A stretch of 10,767 bases of DNA from CAZCWX01 sp964502465 (GTDB taxonomy: Bacteria > Desulfobacterota > Binatia > Bin18): the NCBI GenBank assembly GCA_964502465.1, contig CAZCWX010000678.1:1-10767 (forward strand). The letters are read 5' to 3'. The notes beneath the pieces are model-generated. The model searched no databases. It had not been told where the DNA came from and worked only from the letters and a program-made list of their open reading frames with translations. Position 1 is the first letter of the stretch. Each line of letters starts with the position of its first letter. Of this stretch, positions 1 to 6,045 are shown in pieces. The translations under genes and the position numbers were made by a program.

Positions 1-132
1 AAAAAGTACGAGGCCGCGGGTGTGAGCATGATGTTCATTCCTCGTTTCTTTCAGTCTGACGTAGAGGATATGATCCAGAACATGGAGACGTTCGCCAGGG
101 AGGTGAAAGAGCCGGTAGAAAAAGCGCAATGA
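1..132 (+). CDS. C-terminal end of a probable luciferase-like (LLM) flavin-dependent oxidoreductase, partial
   Basis: An open frame enters from the left edge and ends at TGA 130-132, giving 43 residues. The tail reads as a beta strand (VSMMFIPRF) followed by a helix with METFAREV near the end. That arrangement, a hydrophobic strand then 'ME.FAREV.P', is typical of the last segment of luciferase-like F420- or FMN-dependent monooxygenases, which are ~330-380 residue TIM barrels. No active-site residues lie in the visible part, so cofactor and substrate cannot be read. The next plus-strand gene starts 20 nt later with its own RBS, suggesting a shared transcript; LLM oxidoreductases and amidohydrolases are often neighbours in environmental catabolic clusters. 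The family call rests on a short tail only. Confidence 0.55.
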   Translation, partial: KKYEAAGVSMMFIPRFFQSDVEDMIQNMETFAREVKEPVEKAQ

Positions 133-152
133 CACAAGAGAGGAACTGAACC

Positions 153-476
153 ATGCCCGACGTGCATGCCATCGATTGCTGGGTGAATGCGAGCGTAGGA
201 GCGTCGCGTGAACGTGCTCCAGAATATGCACTACGGACCGCGGAAGAGTACTGCAAACGCAGCAAAGACTTCTTCAAAAAATTCTTTGCTGAGGAGCTGA
301 TCGAGATCATGGACCGGGTCGGGGTCGAGAAAGCCATTCTTACCCTTCCGGCTGAGAATCCCTCTGAGAAGATTCTCCCTCGTTCCCTCACTGTTCAGTT
401 TCCTGTGTCTTCGTTAGATGACCCGTGCCTCCCGAAGCCGGGCGATCTCACCCATACCGTAGCCCAAGCCGGTTAG
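153..476 (+). pseudogene. Truncated amidohydrolase-family protein (N-terminal ~74 codons only)
   Basis: ATG 153 follows an AGAGAGGA Shine-Dalgarno-like stretch. The first ~74 codons look like the start of an amidohydrolase_2-type metal-dependent hydrolase: HAIDCWVN at residues 5-12 (a variant of the D-x-H-x-H strand, with W and N where the metal-binding histidines usually sit), a lysine-rich helix, then LIEIMDRVGVEKAILTLPAENPSE at about 49-72, matching the 'l...MD..GVekaiL' strand of the family. Beyond about residue 74 the sequence no longer looks like the family, and the frame runs 63 nt into the convergent CoA-transferase gene before stopping at 476. Normal members have ~270-350 residues, so most of the barrel and its catalytic residues are missing. 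Either the gene was broken by a rearrangement near 375-413 or the contig is misjoined there. The remnant is unlikely to be active. Confidence 0.6.
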
Positions 477-1739
477 AATCTCGTCCGTATGCTGACCAAG
501 GAGCGGCGCGGGGGTGCGTATTTGGCCAGGGGTACGGGTCAGCTTTACCGGAATACCAATGACCTTGATACGGCCGGCCATCGGATGCTCCTGGGTCACT
601 ACCATCTCATTCGTCATAACTTGTTGATCATCAAACAGCTCCTTGTAGGTGTAGACTGGGGCAGCCAACACGTCATGTTCGGCCAGCAAGGCGAGCCACT
701 CCGCAGCCGATTGAGAACGGAACCGTTCTTCTAACAACGTGTTCAGTATCGCTTCGTTTGCCGCTCTGCTTTCTCGTGAAGCAAAACGCGGGTCTGCACA
801 GATATCTTGCAGTGGTGGCACCTGGCACAGCCGCTGCCACCACTCCTCCGAAGGGGCAACAATGACAAGCGCGCCTTCGCTGGTTTCAAATACTCGATAG
901 GGTGGCGGGACTAGACCATGGCCGGCACCAGCCTTCTTCGGCACCTTGCCGGTGTTGAGGTAGGTGGTTGCTTCGACCGCTTGCAAAGCGATAAGACTAT
1001 CGAGCAACGAAACTTCCAACTTTTGTCCAATGCCGAGACGGGCTCTCGCCAGCAGCGCGATAGCTATCCCATAAGCACAGTGGAAGGCACCCACCATATC
1101 CGCCACGAATGTACCTACCGTTGTCGGCCGTCCGTCTTCCCAACCGGTGATACTGATGAGGCCAGAAAGTCCCTGAATCAACAGATCTTGACCAGGACGG
1201 TCACGGTGTGGGCCTTTTTGACCGTAACCAGAGACGGCACAGTAAATCAGATCCGGAGTGTAATGTGTGAGAATGTCGTAACCGAATCCTAACTTCTCAG
1301 CTACACCAGGACGAAAATTTTCCATAAAGACATCAGCGGTCTGTATCAGTCGGTACACAATCTCTCGGCCCGCCTCTTGCCTCAAGTCAAGCGCCAGACT
1401 CCGCTTGTTACGGTTGCGCGCGAGGAAAAACAGACTTTCTCCGCTCAGTGCATAACTCCCCGCCGCCCGCACCGGATCGCCCCCATCTACAGGTTCAACC
1501 TTGATCACCTCTGCTCCCATGTCGGCAAGCATCTGTGTACAGAAGGGACCAACAAGGAAACGGGACATATCCACAATACGAATGCCCTGGAGGGGCAGTG
1601 GATTGTGGAATGGCGATTGCGAAGTGCGGAAGGGGAGAGAGGCGGCAGAGGGACTCTCCGCTTGCTTCGCAGCACGGCGCTGTTTGAGGGTAAGCAATTG
1701 ACGTTCTAAGTCAGCAATGTGGCGGTCGAGGTCGTCCAT
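414..1739 (-). CDS. CaiB/BaiF family (class III) CoA-transferase
   Basis: The 441-residue product is a family III CoA-transferase, which moves CoA between carboxylic acids through an enzyme-bound aspartyl-CoA thioester in the cytoplasm. Family features in order: PLQGIRIVDMSRFLVGPFC at about 49-67, the ADMGAEVIKVE strand at 72-82, a RNRNKRSLALDL segment at 108-119, VFMENFRPG at 137-145, SGYGQKGP at 170-177, and DMVGAFHCAYGI from 214, where Asp214 is the likely catalytic residue. It also has QKLEVSLLDS near 239-248 and a typical HTDEIL near the C-terminus. I chose ATG 1739 because AAGGAGAA lies just upstream; the frame is open to 1919, but that would overlap the divergent dehydrogenase. Odd point: ~48 residues precede the usual start of the fold, beginning with a charged helix (DDLDRHIADLERQ) that could form a coiled coil. 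The CoA donor and acceptor cannot be told from sequence. Confidence 0.92.
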   Translation of the reverse strand: MDDLDRHIADLERQLLTLKQRRAAKQAESPSAASLPFRTSQSPFHNPLPLQGIRIVDMSRFLVGPFCTQMLADMGAEVIKVEPVDGGDPVRAAGSYALSGESLFFLARNRNKRSLALDLRQEAGREIVYRLIQTADVFMENFRPGVAEKLGFGYDILTHYTPDLIYCAVSGYGQKGPHRDRPGQDLLIQGLSGLISITGWEDGRPTTVGTFVADMVGAFHCAYGIAIALLARARLGIGQKLEVSLLDSLIALQAVEATTYLNTGKVPKKAGAGHGLVPPPYRVFETSEGALVIVAPSEEWWQRLCQVPPLQDICADPRFASRESRAANEAILNTLLEERFRSQSAAEWLALLAEHDVLAAPVYTYKELFDDQQVMTNEMVVTQEHPMAGRIKVIGIPVKLTRTPGQIRTPAPLLGQHTDEILTGLGYGMGEIARLREARVI

Positions 1740-1742
1740 GTG

Positions 1743-1750
1743 TTCTCCTT
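1743..1750 (-). promoter_or_regulatory. Shine-Dalgarno site fixing the CoA-transferase start
   Basis: On the minus strand this reads AAGGAGAA and ends 3 nt before ATG 1739 (5 nt after the AAGGAG core). It is the only good ribosome site near the 5' end of this frame and is the reason to reject the longer start at 1919. Confidence 0.75.
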
Positions 1751-1778
1751 GGGAGCAGTAGTCAGCATTCAGTACAAT
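1749..1778 (+). promoter_or_regulatory. Candidate sigma70-like promoter for the dehydrogenase transcript
   Basis: TTGGGA (1749-1754) and TACAAT (1773-1778) are separated by 18 bp in the 138-bp divergent gap upstream of the dehydrogenase start at 1878. The -10 box matches the consensus at 5 of 6 positions, the -35 at 4 of 6. It would give a 5' leader of about 90 nt and would overlap the CoA-transferase RBS on the other strand. The match is by eye and could be chance. Confidence 0.25.
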
Positions 1779-1877
1779 AAGCAGATACCAGAAACGGCCT
1801 GCTATTGCCAAACGGGAGAGGGGTAGATAAGTGGTCTTCTGCAAGGGATCACTAGGACACTGTGTGTAGAGGGCGCC

Positions 1878-3068
1878 ATGAATAATACTGACCCGGCTCA
1901 TCTGCAATCCACAGTCCACGATCGGAAATTGGCGTCGGATCCGTTCCGTCAGTATCAGGATGGGAGTGGGCCAGAGCGCATCTTCTCATTCTACGATCCG
2001 CCGACGCAGATGCGCGCGGTTATCGTGATCGACACCACTGTGTTCGGTATCAGTGCTGGCGGAGTACGGATGCTCCCAGACCTCTCACTGTCTGAGATGG
2101 TGCGTCTGGCGCGAGCGATGACCTATAAATATCTGATGCTCGAAGTCCGCTGTGGCGGTGCCAAGGCTGGCGTGTGGTACAACCCGGCTACACAGGATCG
2201 TCGAGCGGTACTCGACGCTTTTCTTACTGCCTCGCGGCCATTTTTTGAAAAGCAGATCTATTTGCCAGGTGCGGACATGGGTACCGCGGAAGAAGACTTT
2301 CAGCCGCTGCGGAACGAGCGCTCCGGTGGTCACTACAGTGGCCTGCGCTCACAAATCTTCGAGGGATTGCCGCTGGAGGATCAGCTCACCGGATTTGGTG
2401 TGGTCGAAGCTGCCCGCACAGCTGCTGAGTTTTTCAACGTTCCCCTGGCTGGGGCGCGGGTCGCCATTGAGGGTTTTGGCAAAGTTGGTGGCGGTGCGGC
2501 CAGGTTTTTCGTCCGCACGGGGGCACAGGTTGTTGCAGTCTCGACCCTGGCAGGCACGCGCTACGATCCGCAAGGACTAGACATTGACCGGCTCCTGATT
2601 TTGCGTCAGGAACATGGAGACAATGCCGTCCGTCACTATGCGGGTGGCAGGTTGCTGCCCTGTAACAAGCTGTTTACTTTGCCGGTTGACATCCTCGTTC
2701 CTGGAGCGCGTCCAGATGCCATCACGATAAAGAATGTCGAGAAAATTCAGGCCAAGCTGATCATACCAGGGGCAAACATTCCCTTCACGGTTCCCATTGC
2801 GAATCGGCTCTCAGAGCGTGGCATTGGTGTAGTGCCAGACTTTGTCTCGAACGGCGGAGGGGTACTGGCTGCACTAGCCGACATCGAGGGCTTAGATGTT
2901 GACGACGCTTTTCACTCAGTGCGCGAACGTATCGGCGCCAATACTGCCTTAGTGCTCAACTGCAGTCGGACACACCAGTGCTCCCCGTATGAGGCAGCTT
3001 TACAAATTATCTCTGAACGTTGGCAATTGACTGCACCTCCAGACCGAACATTAACTGTGGAGGGTTGA
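1878..3068 (+). CDS. Glu/Leu/Phe/Val-type amino acid dehydrogenase
   Basis: The 396-residue product belongs to the NAD(P)-dependent amino acid dehydrogenase family, which oxidatively deaminates an L-amino acid to a 2-oxo acid plus ammonia, or runs in reverse. Visible motifs: GGVRM at 61-65; MTYKYLMLEVRCGGAKAG at 81-98, supplying the substrate lysine K84 and the catalytic lysine K96; GADMGT at 131-136 with the likely catalytic Asp133; TGFG at 171-174; the Rossmann motif GFGKVGGG at 199-206; PGAN at 297-300; and SNGGGV at 324-329. GGAKAG replaces the usual GGAKGG, and the protein is shorter than bacterial hexameric GDH (~420-450), nearer leucine dehydrogenase (~365). So the substrate (Glu, Leu, Phe or Val) is open. 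It starts at ATG 1878 with a weak AGAGGG site. It is followed 52 nt later by the enoyl-CoA hydratase and faces away from the CoA-transferase. Confidence 0.88.
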   Translation: MNNTDPAHLQSTVHDRKLASDPFRQYQDGSGPERIFSFYDPPTQMRAVIVIDTTVFGISAGGVRMLPDLSLSEMVRLARAMTYKYLMLEVRCGGAKAGVWYNPATQDRRAVLDAFLTASRPFFEKQIYLPGADMGTAEEDFQPLRNERSGGHYSGLRSQIFEGLPLEDQLTGFGVVEAARTAAEFFNVPLAGARVAIEGFGKVGGGAARFFVRTGAQVVAVSTLAGTRYDPQGLDIDRLLILRQEHGDNAVRHYAGGRLLPCNKLFTLPVDILVPGARPDAITIKNVEKIQAKLIIPGANIPFTVPIANRLSERGIGVVPDFVSNGGGVLAALADIEGLDVDDAFHSVRERIGANTALVLNCSRTHQCSPYEAALQIISERWQLTAPPDRTLTVEG

Positions 3069-3120
3069 ACAGCACCTCGTAAAGCCAACGCTCCTGAGCA
3101 AATGACAAGGAGAAGACGTC

Positions 3121-3942
3121 ATGAGTTTATGGACTACCGACATCGCCGACGGCACTGTTGTCGCCACTTATCACAATCCCCCAATGAACTACTTTTGCGC
3201 TGAGGGAACTCGTGAACTGAGCCAACTCATCGAAGAGTGGCGTGATCCCACAATTCGGGTGGTGATTCTGACTGGTGGGATGCCAGGGAAGTTTATCACT
3301 CACTATAGCGTGGAGGAGCTTGTTGCCCTGGCGAGCGATCGAGAGAATATGCGAGCGATGGGAACCTCGCTCACCGCCGGTTACCATGCGATGCTGCTTC
3401 GCTTACGCAACCTGCCGAAGCCGATCATTGTCGCGATGAATGGCGACGCCATGGGTGGAGGCTTCGAGTTGTGTTTGTCCTGCGATATCCGTATTGCCCA
3501 ACGTGGCGATCACCGTTTCGGGCTGCCAGAGGTGAAATTAGGAATTTTACCGGGTGGGAGCGGGACACAACGTCTCTCTCGTCTCATCGGCGCTGGCCGT
3601 GCCATCGAGTTTATTCTGCGATCCCGTGTCGTTCCACCCGAGGAAGCCTTCGCTTTGAGTCTTGTCCACGAACTTGTCGATGATGCCCTCGCCCGGGTGC
3701 GAGAAGTCGCTAGTGAAATGGCAAATTTCCCGCCCATCGCGATTGCCCGCGCCAAGCACGCTGTCTACATGGGGAGTGACACCCATCTGTCCGCAGGGCT
3801 CGACATCGAAGGTTCAGCCTTTCTTGAGACCATGCTCTCTGATGATGGGCTGCTGGCGATGCAGACGTACATCAGTCTGCCATTCGAGAAACGGCGTGAG
3901 TGGCTCGAACATCCGACCAATCCTGGGTACAAAGGACGGTAG
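3121..3942 (+). CDS. Enoyl-CoA hydratase/isomerase (crotonase) family protein
   Basis: The 273-residue product is a crotonase-fold protein, probably adding water to a 2-enoyl-CoA or isomerising it in beta-oxidation-like degradation. The first oxyanion-hole segment is GKFITHYSVEEL at 56-67, a variant of the usual A-G-A-D loop. The second is MNGDAMGGGFEL at 106-117, leading into CDIRIA. Both residues equivalent to the paired catalytic glutamates of rat enoyl-CoA hydratase are present: Glu116 in GGGFE and Glu137 in GLPE. The stretch LPGGSGTQRL at 143-152 is also canonical. Length is normal for the family. The start is well supported by AAGGAGAA at 3107-3114, 6 nt before the ATG. It probably shares a transcript with the upstream dehydrogenase; its 3' end faces the LRR gene across a gap with two inverted repeats. 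Confidence 0.92.
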   Translation: MSLWTTDIADGTVVATYHNPPMNYFCAEGTRELSQLIEEWRDPTIRVVILTGGMPGKFITHYSVEELVALASDRENMRAMGTSLTAGYHAMLLRLRNLPKPIIVAMNGDAMGGGFELCLSCDIRIAQRGDHRFGLPEVKLGILPGGSGTQRLSRLIGAGRAIEFILRSRVVPPEEAFALSLVHELVDDALARVREVASEMANFPPIAIARAKHAVYMGSDTHLSAGLDIEGSAFLETMLSDDGLLAMQTYISLPFEKRREWLEHPTNPGYKGR

Positions 3943-3981
3943 AACGGGGTGAAATAGCATTCCAGGGTCTGCTGCTGCCTA

Positions 3982-4000
3982 TGCAGGCAAGATGCCTGCA
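3982..4000. repeat. Perfect 8-bp palindrome with 3-nt loop
   Basis: TGCAGGCA-AGA-TGCCTGCA is a perfect inverted repeat in the gap between the convergent enoyl-CoA hydratase and LRR genes. It is not followed by a T-run on either strand, so it is not a standard intrinsic terminator. It could be a copy of a small interspersed palindromic element; other copies would have to be looked for in the genome. Confidence 0.7.
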
Positions 4001-4051
4001 CCATAATGAGGACCCATACAATTGAGGCCCGCTCTAGCTGTCGTCCTCTCT

Positions 4052-4083
4052 CCATCCTCTCCTGCATCAGGAGGAGAGGATGG
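4052..4083. repeat. Inverted repeat (11-bp arms) in convergent gap; possible bidirectional terminator
   Basis: CCATCCTCTCC (4052-4062) and GGAGAGGATGG (4073-4083) pair perfectly around a 10-nt loop. The hairpin lies between the 3' ends of the convergent enoyl-CoA hydratase and LRR genes, where a bidirectional terminator or mRNA-stabilising hairpin would be expected. No T-run follows on either strand. It shares the CCTCTCCTGCAT core and an AGGAGAGG arm with the hairpin at 7623-7649. Confidence 0.7.
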
Positions 4084-4097
4084 GGGTGGGGGCCATC

Positions 4098-4625
4098 TTA
4101 CTTCCAGGCTCGCCGGATTTCACACTCAGGCAACCGTTCCTGCAAGGCATCCACTCCACCAACGCTCACCAGGGTGCTCCGGAGGTTGAGGACCCGTAAT
4201 CCTTGTAGCCCCTGGAGATAGACGAGACCGGCATCACTCACGCGTGTGTCGTAAAGCCAGAGGACTCGCAATCCGGTCAACCTTTGCACGTGTATGAGGT
4301 CCGCATTGCCCACCCGCGTGCCAGAGAGTTGCAGATACTGCAAATCGTCCGATTGCAGTCGGGCTAGTGGAGAAAGATCAGTAGAGGCTTGAGGGCTAAC
4401 GTTCAGTCGCAATTCCTTTCCCGCAAGAACAGTAACAACGCCGCGCGCGTCACCGCCATGTTCCCAAAACGCGTATTGGTCTGAAGTATGCGCTCTCAGG
4501 TATAGTTGGCCCAGCGAGCGATCCGCCGGGAAAGACACCTGCCGTTGCGGGAGCGGTGGGATAGCCTCCGGCCTGGAGTTGCCAAGCGCGCCTGGACCTT
4601 GTATGGGTTTTGTCTTACCGCTCAT
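4098..4625 (-). CDS. Small leucine-rich-repeat protein
   Basis: The 175-residue product has three C-terminal leucine-rich repeats with an exact 24-residue period: about 93-116 (DDLQYLQLSGTRVGNADL...), 117-140 (TGLRVLWLYDTRVSDAGL...) and 141-164 (QGLRVLNLRSTLVSVGG...). The pattern L..L.L..T.V.daGL is that of bacterial LRR proteins of the type common in planctomycetes and other environmental bacteria. These form curved binding surfaces for other proteins. The ~90-residue N-terminal part (GQLYLRAHTSD..., GVVTVLAGKELRLNV) looks like a beta-rich cap. I see no signal peptide or membrane segment, so a cytoplasmic protein is likeliest. ATG 4625 has TGAGG 4 nt upstream and is the only ATG in the frame. 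The partner is unknown. Its start overlaps the divergent cupin start. Confidence 0.75.
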   Translation of the reverse strand: MSGKTKPIQGPGALGNSRPEAIPPLPQRQVSFPADRSLGQLYLRAHTSDQYAFWEHGGDARGVVTVLAGKELRLNVSPQASTDLSPLARLQSDDLQYLQLSGTRVGNADLIHVQRLTGLRVLWLYDTRVSDAGLVYLQGLQGLRVLNLRSTLVSVGGVDALQERLPECEIRRAWK

Positions 4626-4947
4626 GAAACCTCAAAATCTTTTTTCTCCGCTTCCCGATCCCGTCCTGGCAGAAATCTTTGACATCCTGCTCAAAACCGA
4701 TCACTGCAAGTTAGAACGCATTACCTCTGCTGGACAGGCCACGCCCCCAGGAGAATGGTACGATCAGGAAACGCAGGAATGGGTCGTGCTGTTGAGTGGC
4801 AGCGCAGGACTGAGATTCGCAGATGAAGCCGAGGTGCTCGTGCTCCAGCCGGGCGATTACGTCCATATCCCGGCCCATCGGCGACATCGGGTAGAATGGA
4901 CAGATCCTGTGCAAAAGACTGTGTGGCTCGCTCTGCACTACCGGTGA
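4624..4947 (+). CDS. Small single-domain cupin protein
   Basis: From ATG 4624 the product has 107 residues: a short helix (LPDPVLAEIFDILLK) then one cupin barrel. Cupin motif 1 is degenerate: PPGEWYDQETQEWVVLLSGSA at about 41-61 keeps the glutamate (E52) and the LLSG turn but has no H-x-H. Motif 2, LQPGDYVHIPAHRRHRVEW at 74-92, keeps His88 and His85. Many small cupins of this kind bind a metal, but the role is unknown; a binding or protective function is as likely as catalysis. I prefer ATG 4624 over in-frame ATG 4603 or TTG 4579 because the N-terminus then begins at the NLFS..PD segment usual for these proteins. No start has a good Shine-Dalgarno site, so leaderless or weak initiation is possible. 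It converges with the reductase gene only 4 nt downstream. Confidence 0.82.
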   Translation: MKPQNLFSPLPDPVLAEIFDILLKTDHCKLERITSAGQATPPGEWYDQETQEWVVLLSGSAGLRFADEAEVLVLQPGDYVHIPAHRRHRVEWTDPVQKTVWLALHYR

Positions 4948-4951
4948 AGGG

Positions 4952-5947
4952 TTACGCGTTGACATCGATGACAACGCGACCACGCACTTGTCCTTTGAGA
5001 ATGTCCTCAGCGAGCGCAGAAACCCGCGACATCGGCTCAACGACGGTCATCGCATCAAGCTTATCCAATGGGAGATCACGCACAAGCCGTTGCCAGGCTT
5101 CGAGCCGCTTCGCTTTGGGGCACATGACCGAGTCAATGCCGATCAGGCTCACGCCACGCAGAATGAACGGATAGACCGAGGTCGGGAGATTTGCCCCTCC
5201 AGCCAGTCCACAAGCCGCAACCGTACCACCATACCGCGTGCCGCGCAGAACCGAGGCCAGTACCTCTCCGCCTACGGTATCAACACCACCGGCCCAACGT
5301 TCGGCATCGAGCGGGCGACCCGAAGGGTGCGCAAGTTCTGCACGATCCACAATACTGGTCGCACCGAGCGAGACCAGGTACTCGCGCAGCTCTGGACGGC
5401 CGGTCGAAGCCGCGACTTTGTACCCGAGCTTCGCGAGTAAGGCAACAGCAACACTGCCGACGCCCCCTGCAGCACCAGTCACCACCACTGGATGCTCACC
5501 AGGAACAACGCCCATGTGTTCCAAGCCCAGCACGCACAGAATCGACGTCAAGCCCGCCGTGCCGATCGCCATCGCCTGTTTCAGAGTGAATTGTGCAGGG
5601 ATAGGGACTAACCAATCCGACTTGACCCGCTGTTTTTGACTGTACCCGCCCCAATGGGATTCACTCAATCCCCAACCAGTGATCACCACCTGGTCACCAG
5701 GTTTGTAGTCAGGGCTACTGGACTCCTCAATAATCCCGGCCAGGTCGATACCGCATACCATCGGCAAACGACGGGCAATTTTCGCCTTTCCACTGACTGC
5801 TAAACCATCTTTGTAATTCAGCGTCGAATAGGCCACTCGCACCGTCACATCACCCGCCGGCAACTCATGAGTAGACAACTCTTTAAGTGAGGCGCGCACC
5901 TTCCCATCAACTTCTTCAGCGACAACCGCCTTGAACGTTTCGCTCAT
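4952..5947 (-). CDS. acuI: MDR-superfamily oxidoreductase, YhdH/AcuI (acrylyl-CoA reductase) type
   Basis: The 331-residue product matches the zinc-free medium-chain dehydrogenase/reductase branch containing E. coli YhdH and Rhodobacter AcuI, which reduce acryloyl-CoA to propanoyl-CoA with NADPH. Features: YSTLNYKDGLAVSGKAKI at 40-57, CGIDLAG at 65-71, ITGWGLSE.HWGGYSQ at 89-103, the nucleotide-binding glycine motif TGAAGGVGSVA at 157-167 followed by ASTGR at 180-184, and a C-terminal EDIL.GQVRGRVVID. Length (324-331) fits. The start at ATG 5947 has GGGAGGAG upstream at normal spacing. It may detoxify acryloyl-CoA or act in 3-hydroxypropanoate or propanoate metabolism, but nothing adjacent confirms the substrate. 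The symbol is by family resemblance. It sits 98 bp downstream of the exported Ig-like protein on the same strand. Confidence 0.88.
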   Translation of the reverse strand: MSETFKAVVAEEVDGKVRASLKELSTHELPAGDVTVRVAYSTLNYKDGLAVSGKAKIARRLPMVCGIDLAGIIEESSSPDYKPGDQVVITGWGLSESHWGGYSQKQRVKSDWLVPIPAQFTLKQAMAIGTAGLTSILCVLGLEHMGVVPGEHPVVVTGAAGGVGSVAVALLAKLGYKVAASTGRPELREYLVSLGATSIVDRAELAHPSGRPLDAERWAGGVDTVGGEVLASVLRGTRYGGTVAACGLAGGANLPTSVYPFILRGVSLIGIDSVMCPKAKRLEAWQRLVRDLPLDKLDAMTVVEPMSRVSALAEDILKGQVRGRVVIDVNA

Positions 5948-6045
5948 ATTTCATGCTCCTCCCAGAATCAGCACAGGGCTGCGAACCCGCCCCTAGTTAC
6001 CATAGGCCAACAGGGGAAGGATACCCCATCTTTTGTCCATCGCAC

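Noticed and set aside
1740..1919. A longer CoA-transferase reading frame starting at 1919
   Set aside because: The extra 60 residues overlap the divergent dehydrogenase, lack family similarity and have no RBS; ATG 1739 has AAGGAGAA in the right place.
4052..4083. A classical rho-independent terminator
   Set aside because: The stem is strong but no T-run follows on either strand, so it is recorded as an inverted repeat with possible terminator function.
5948..6045. Terminator at GGGG-AAGGATA-CCCC between the exported protein and the reductase
   Set aside because: The stem is only 4 bp and no T-run follows; too weak to report.
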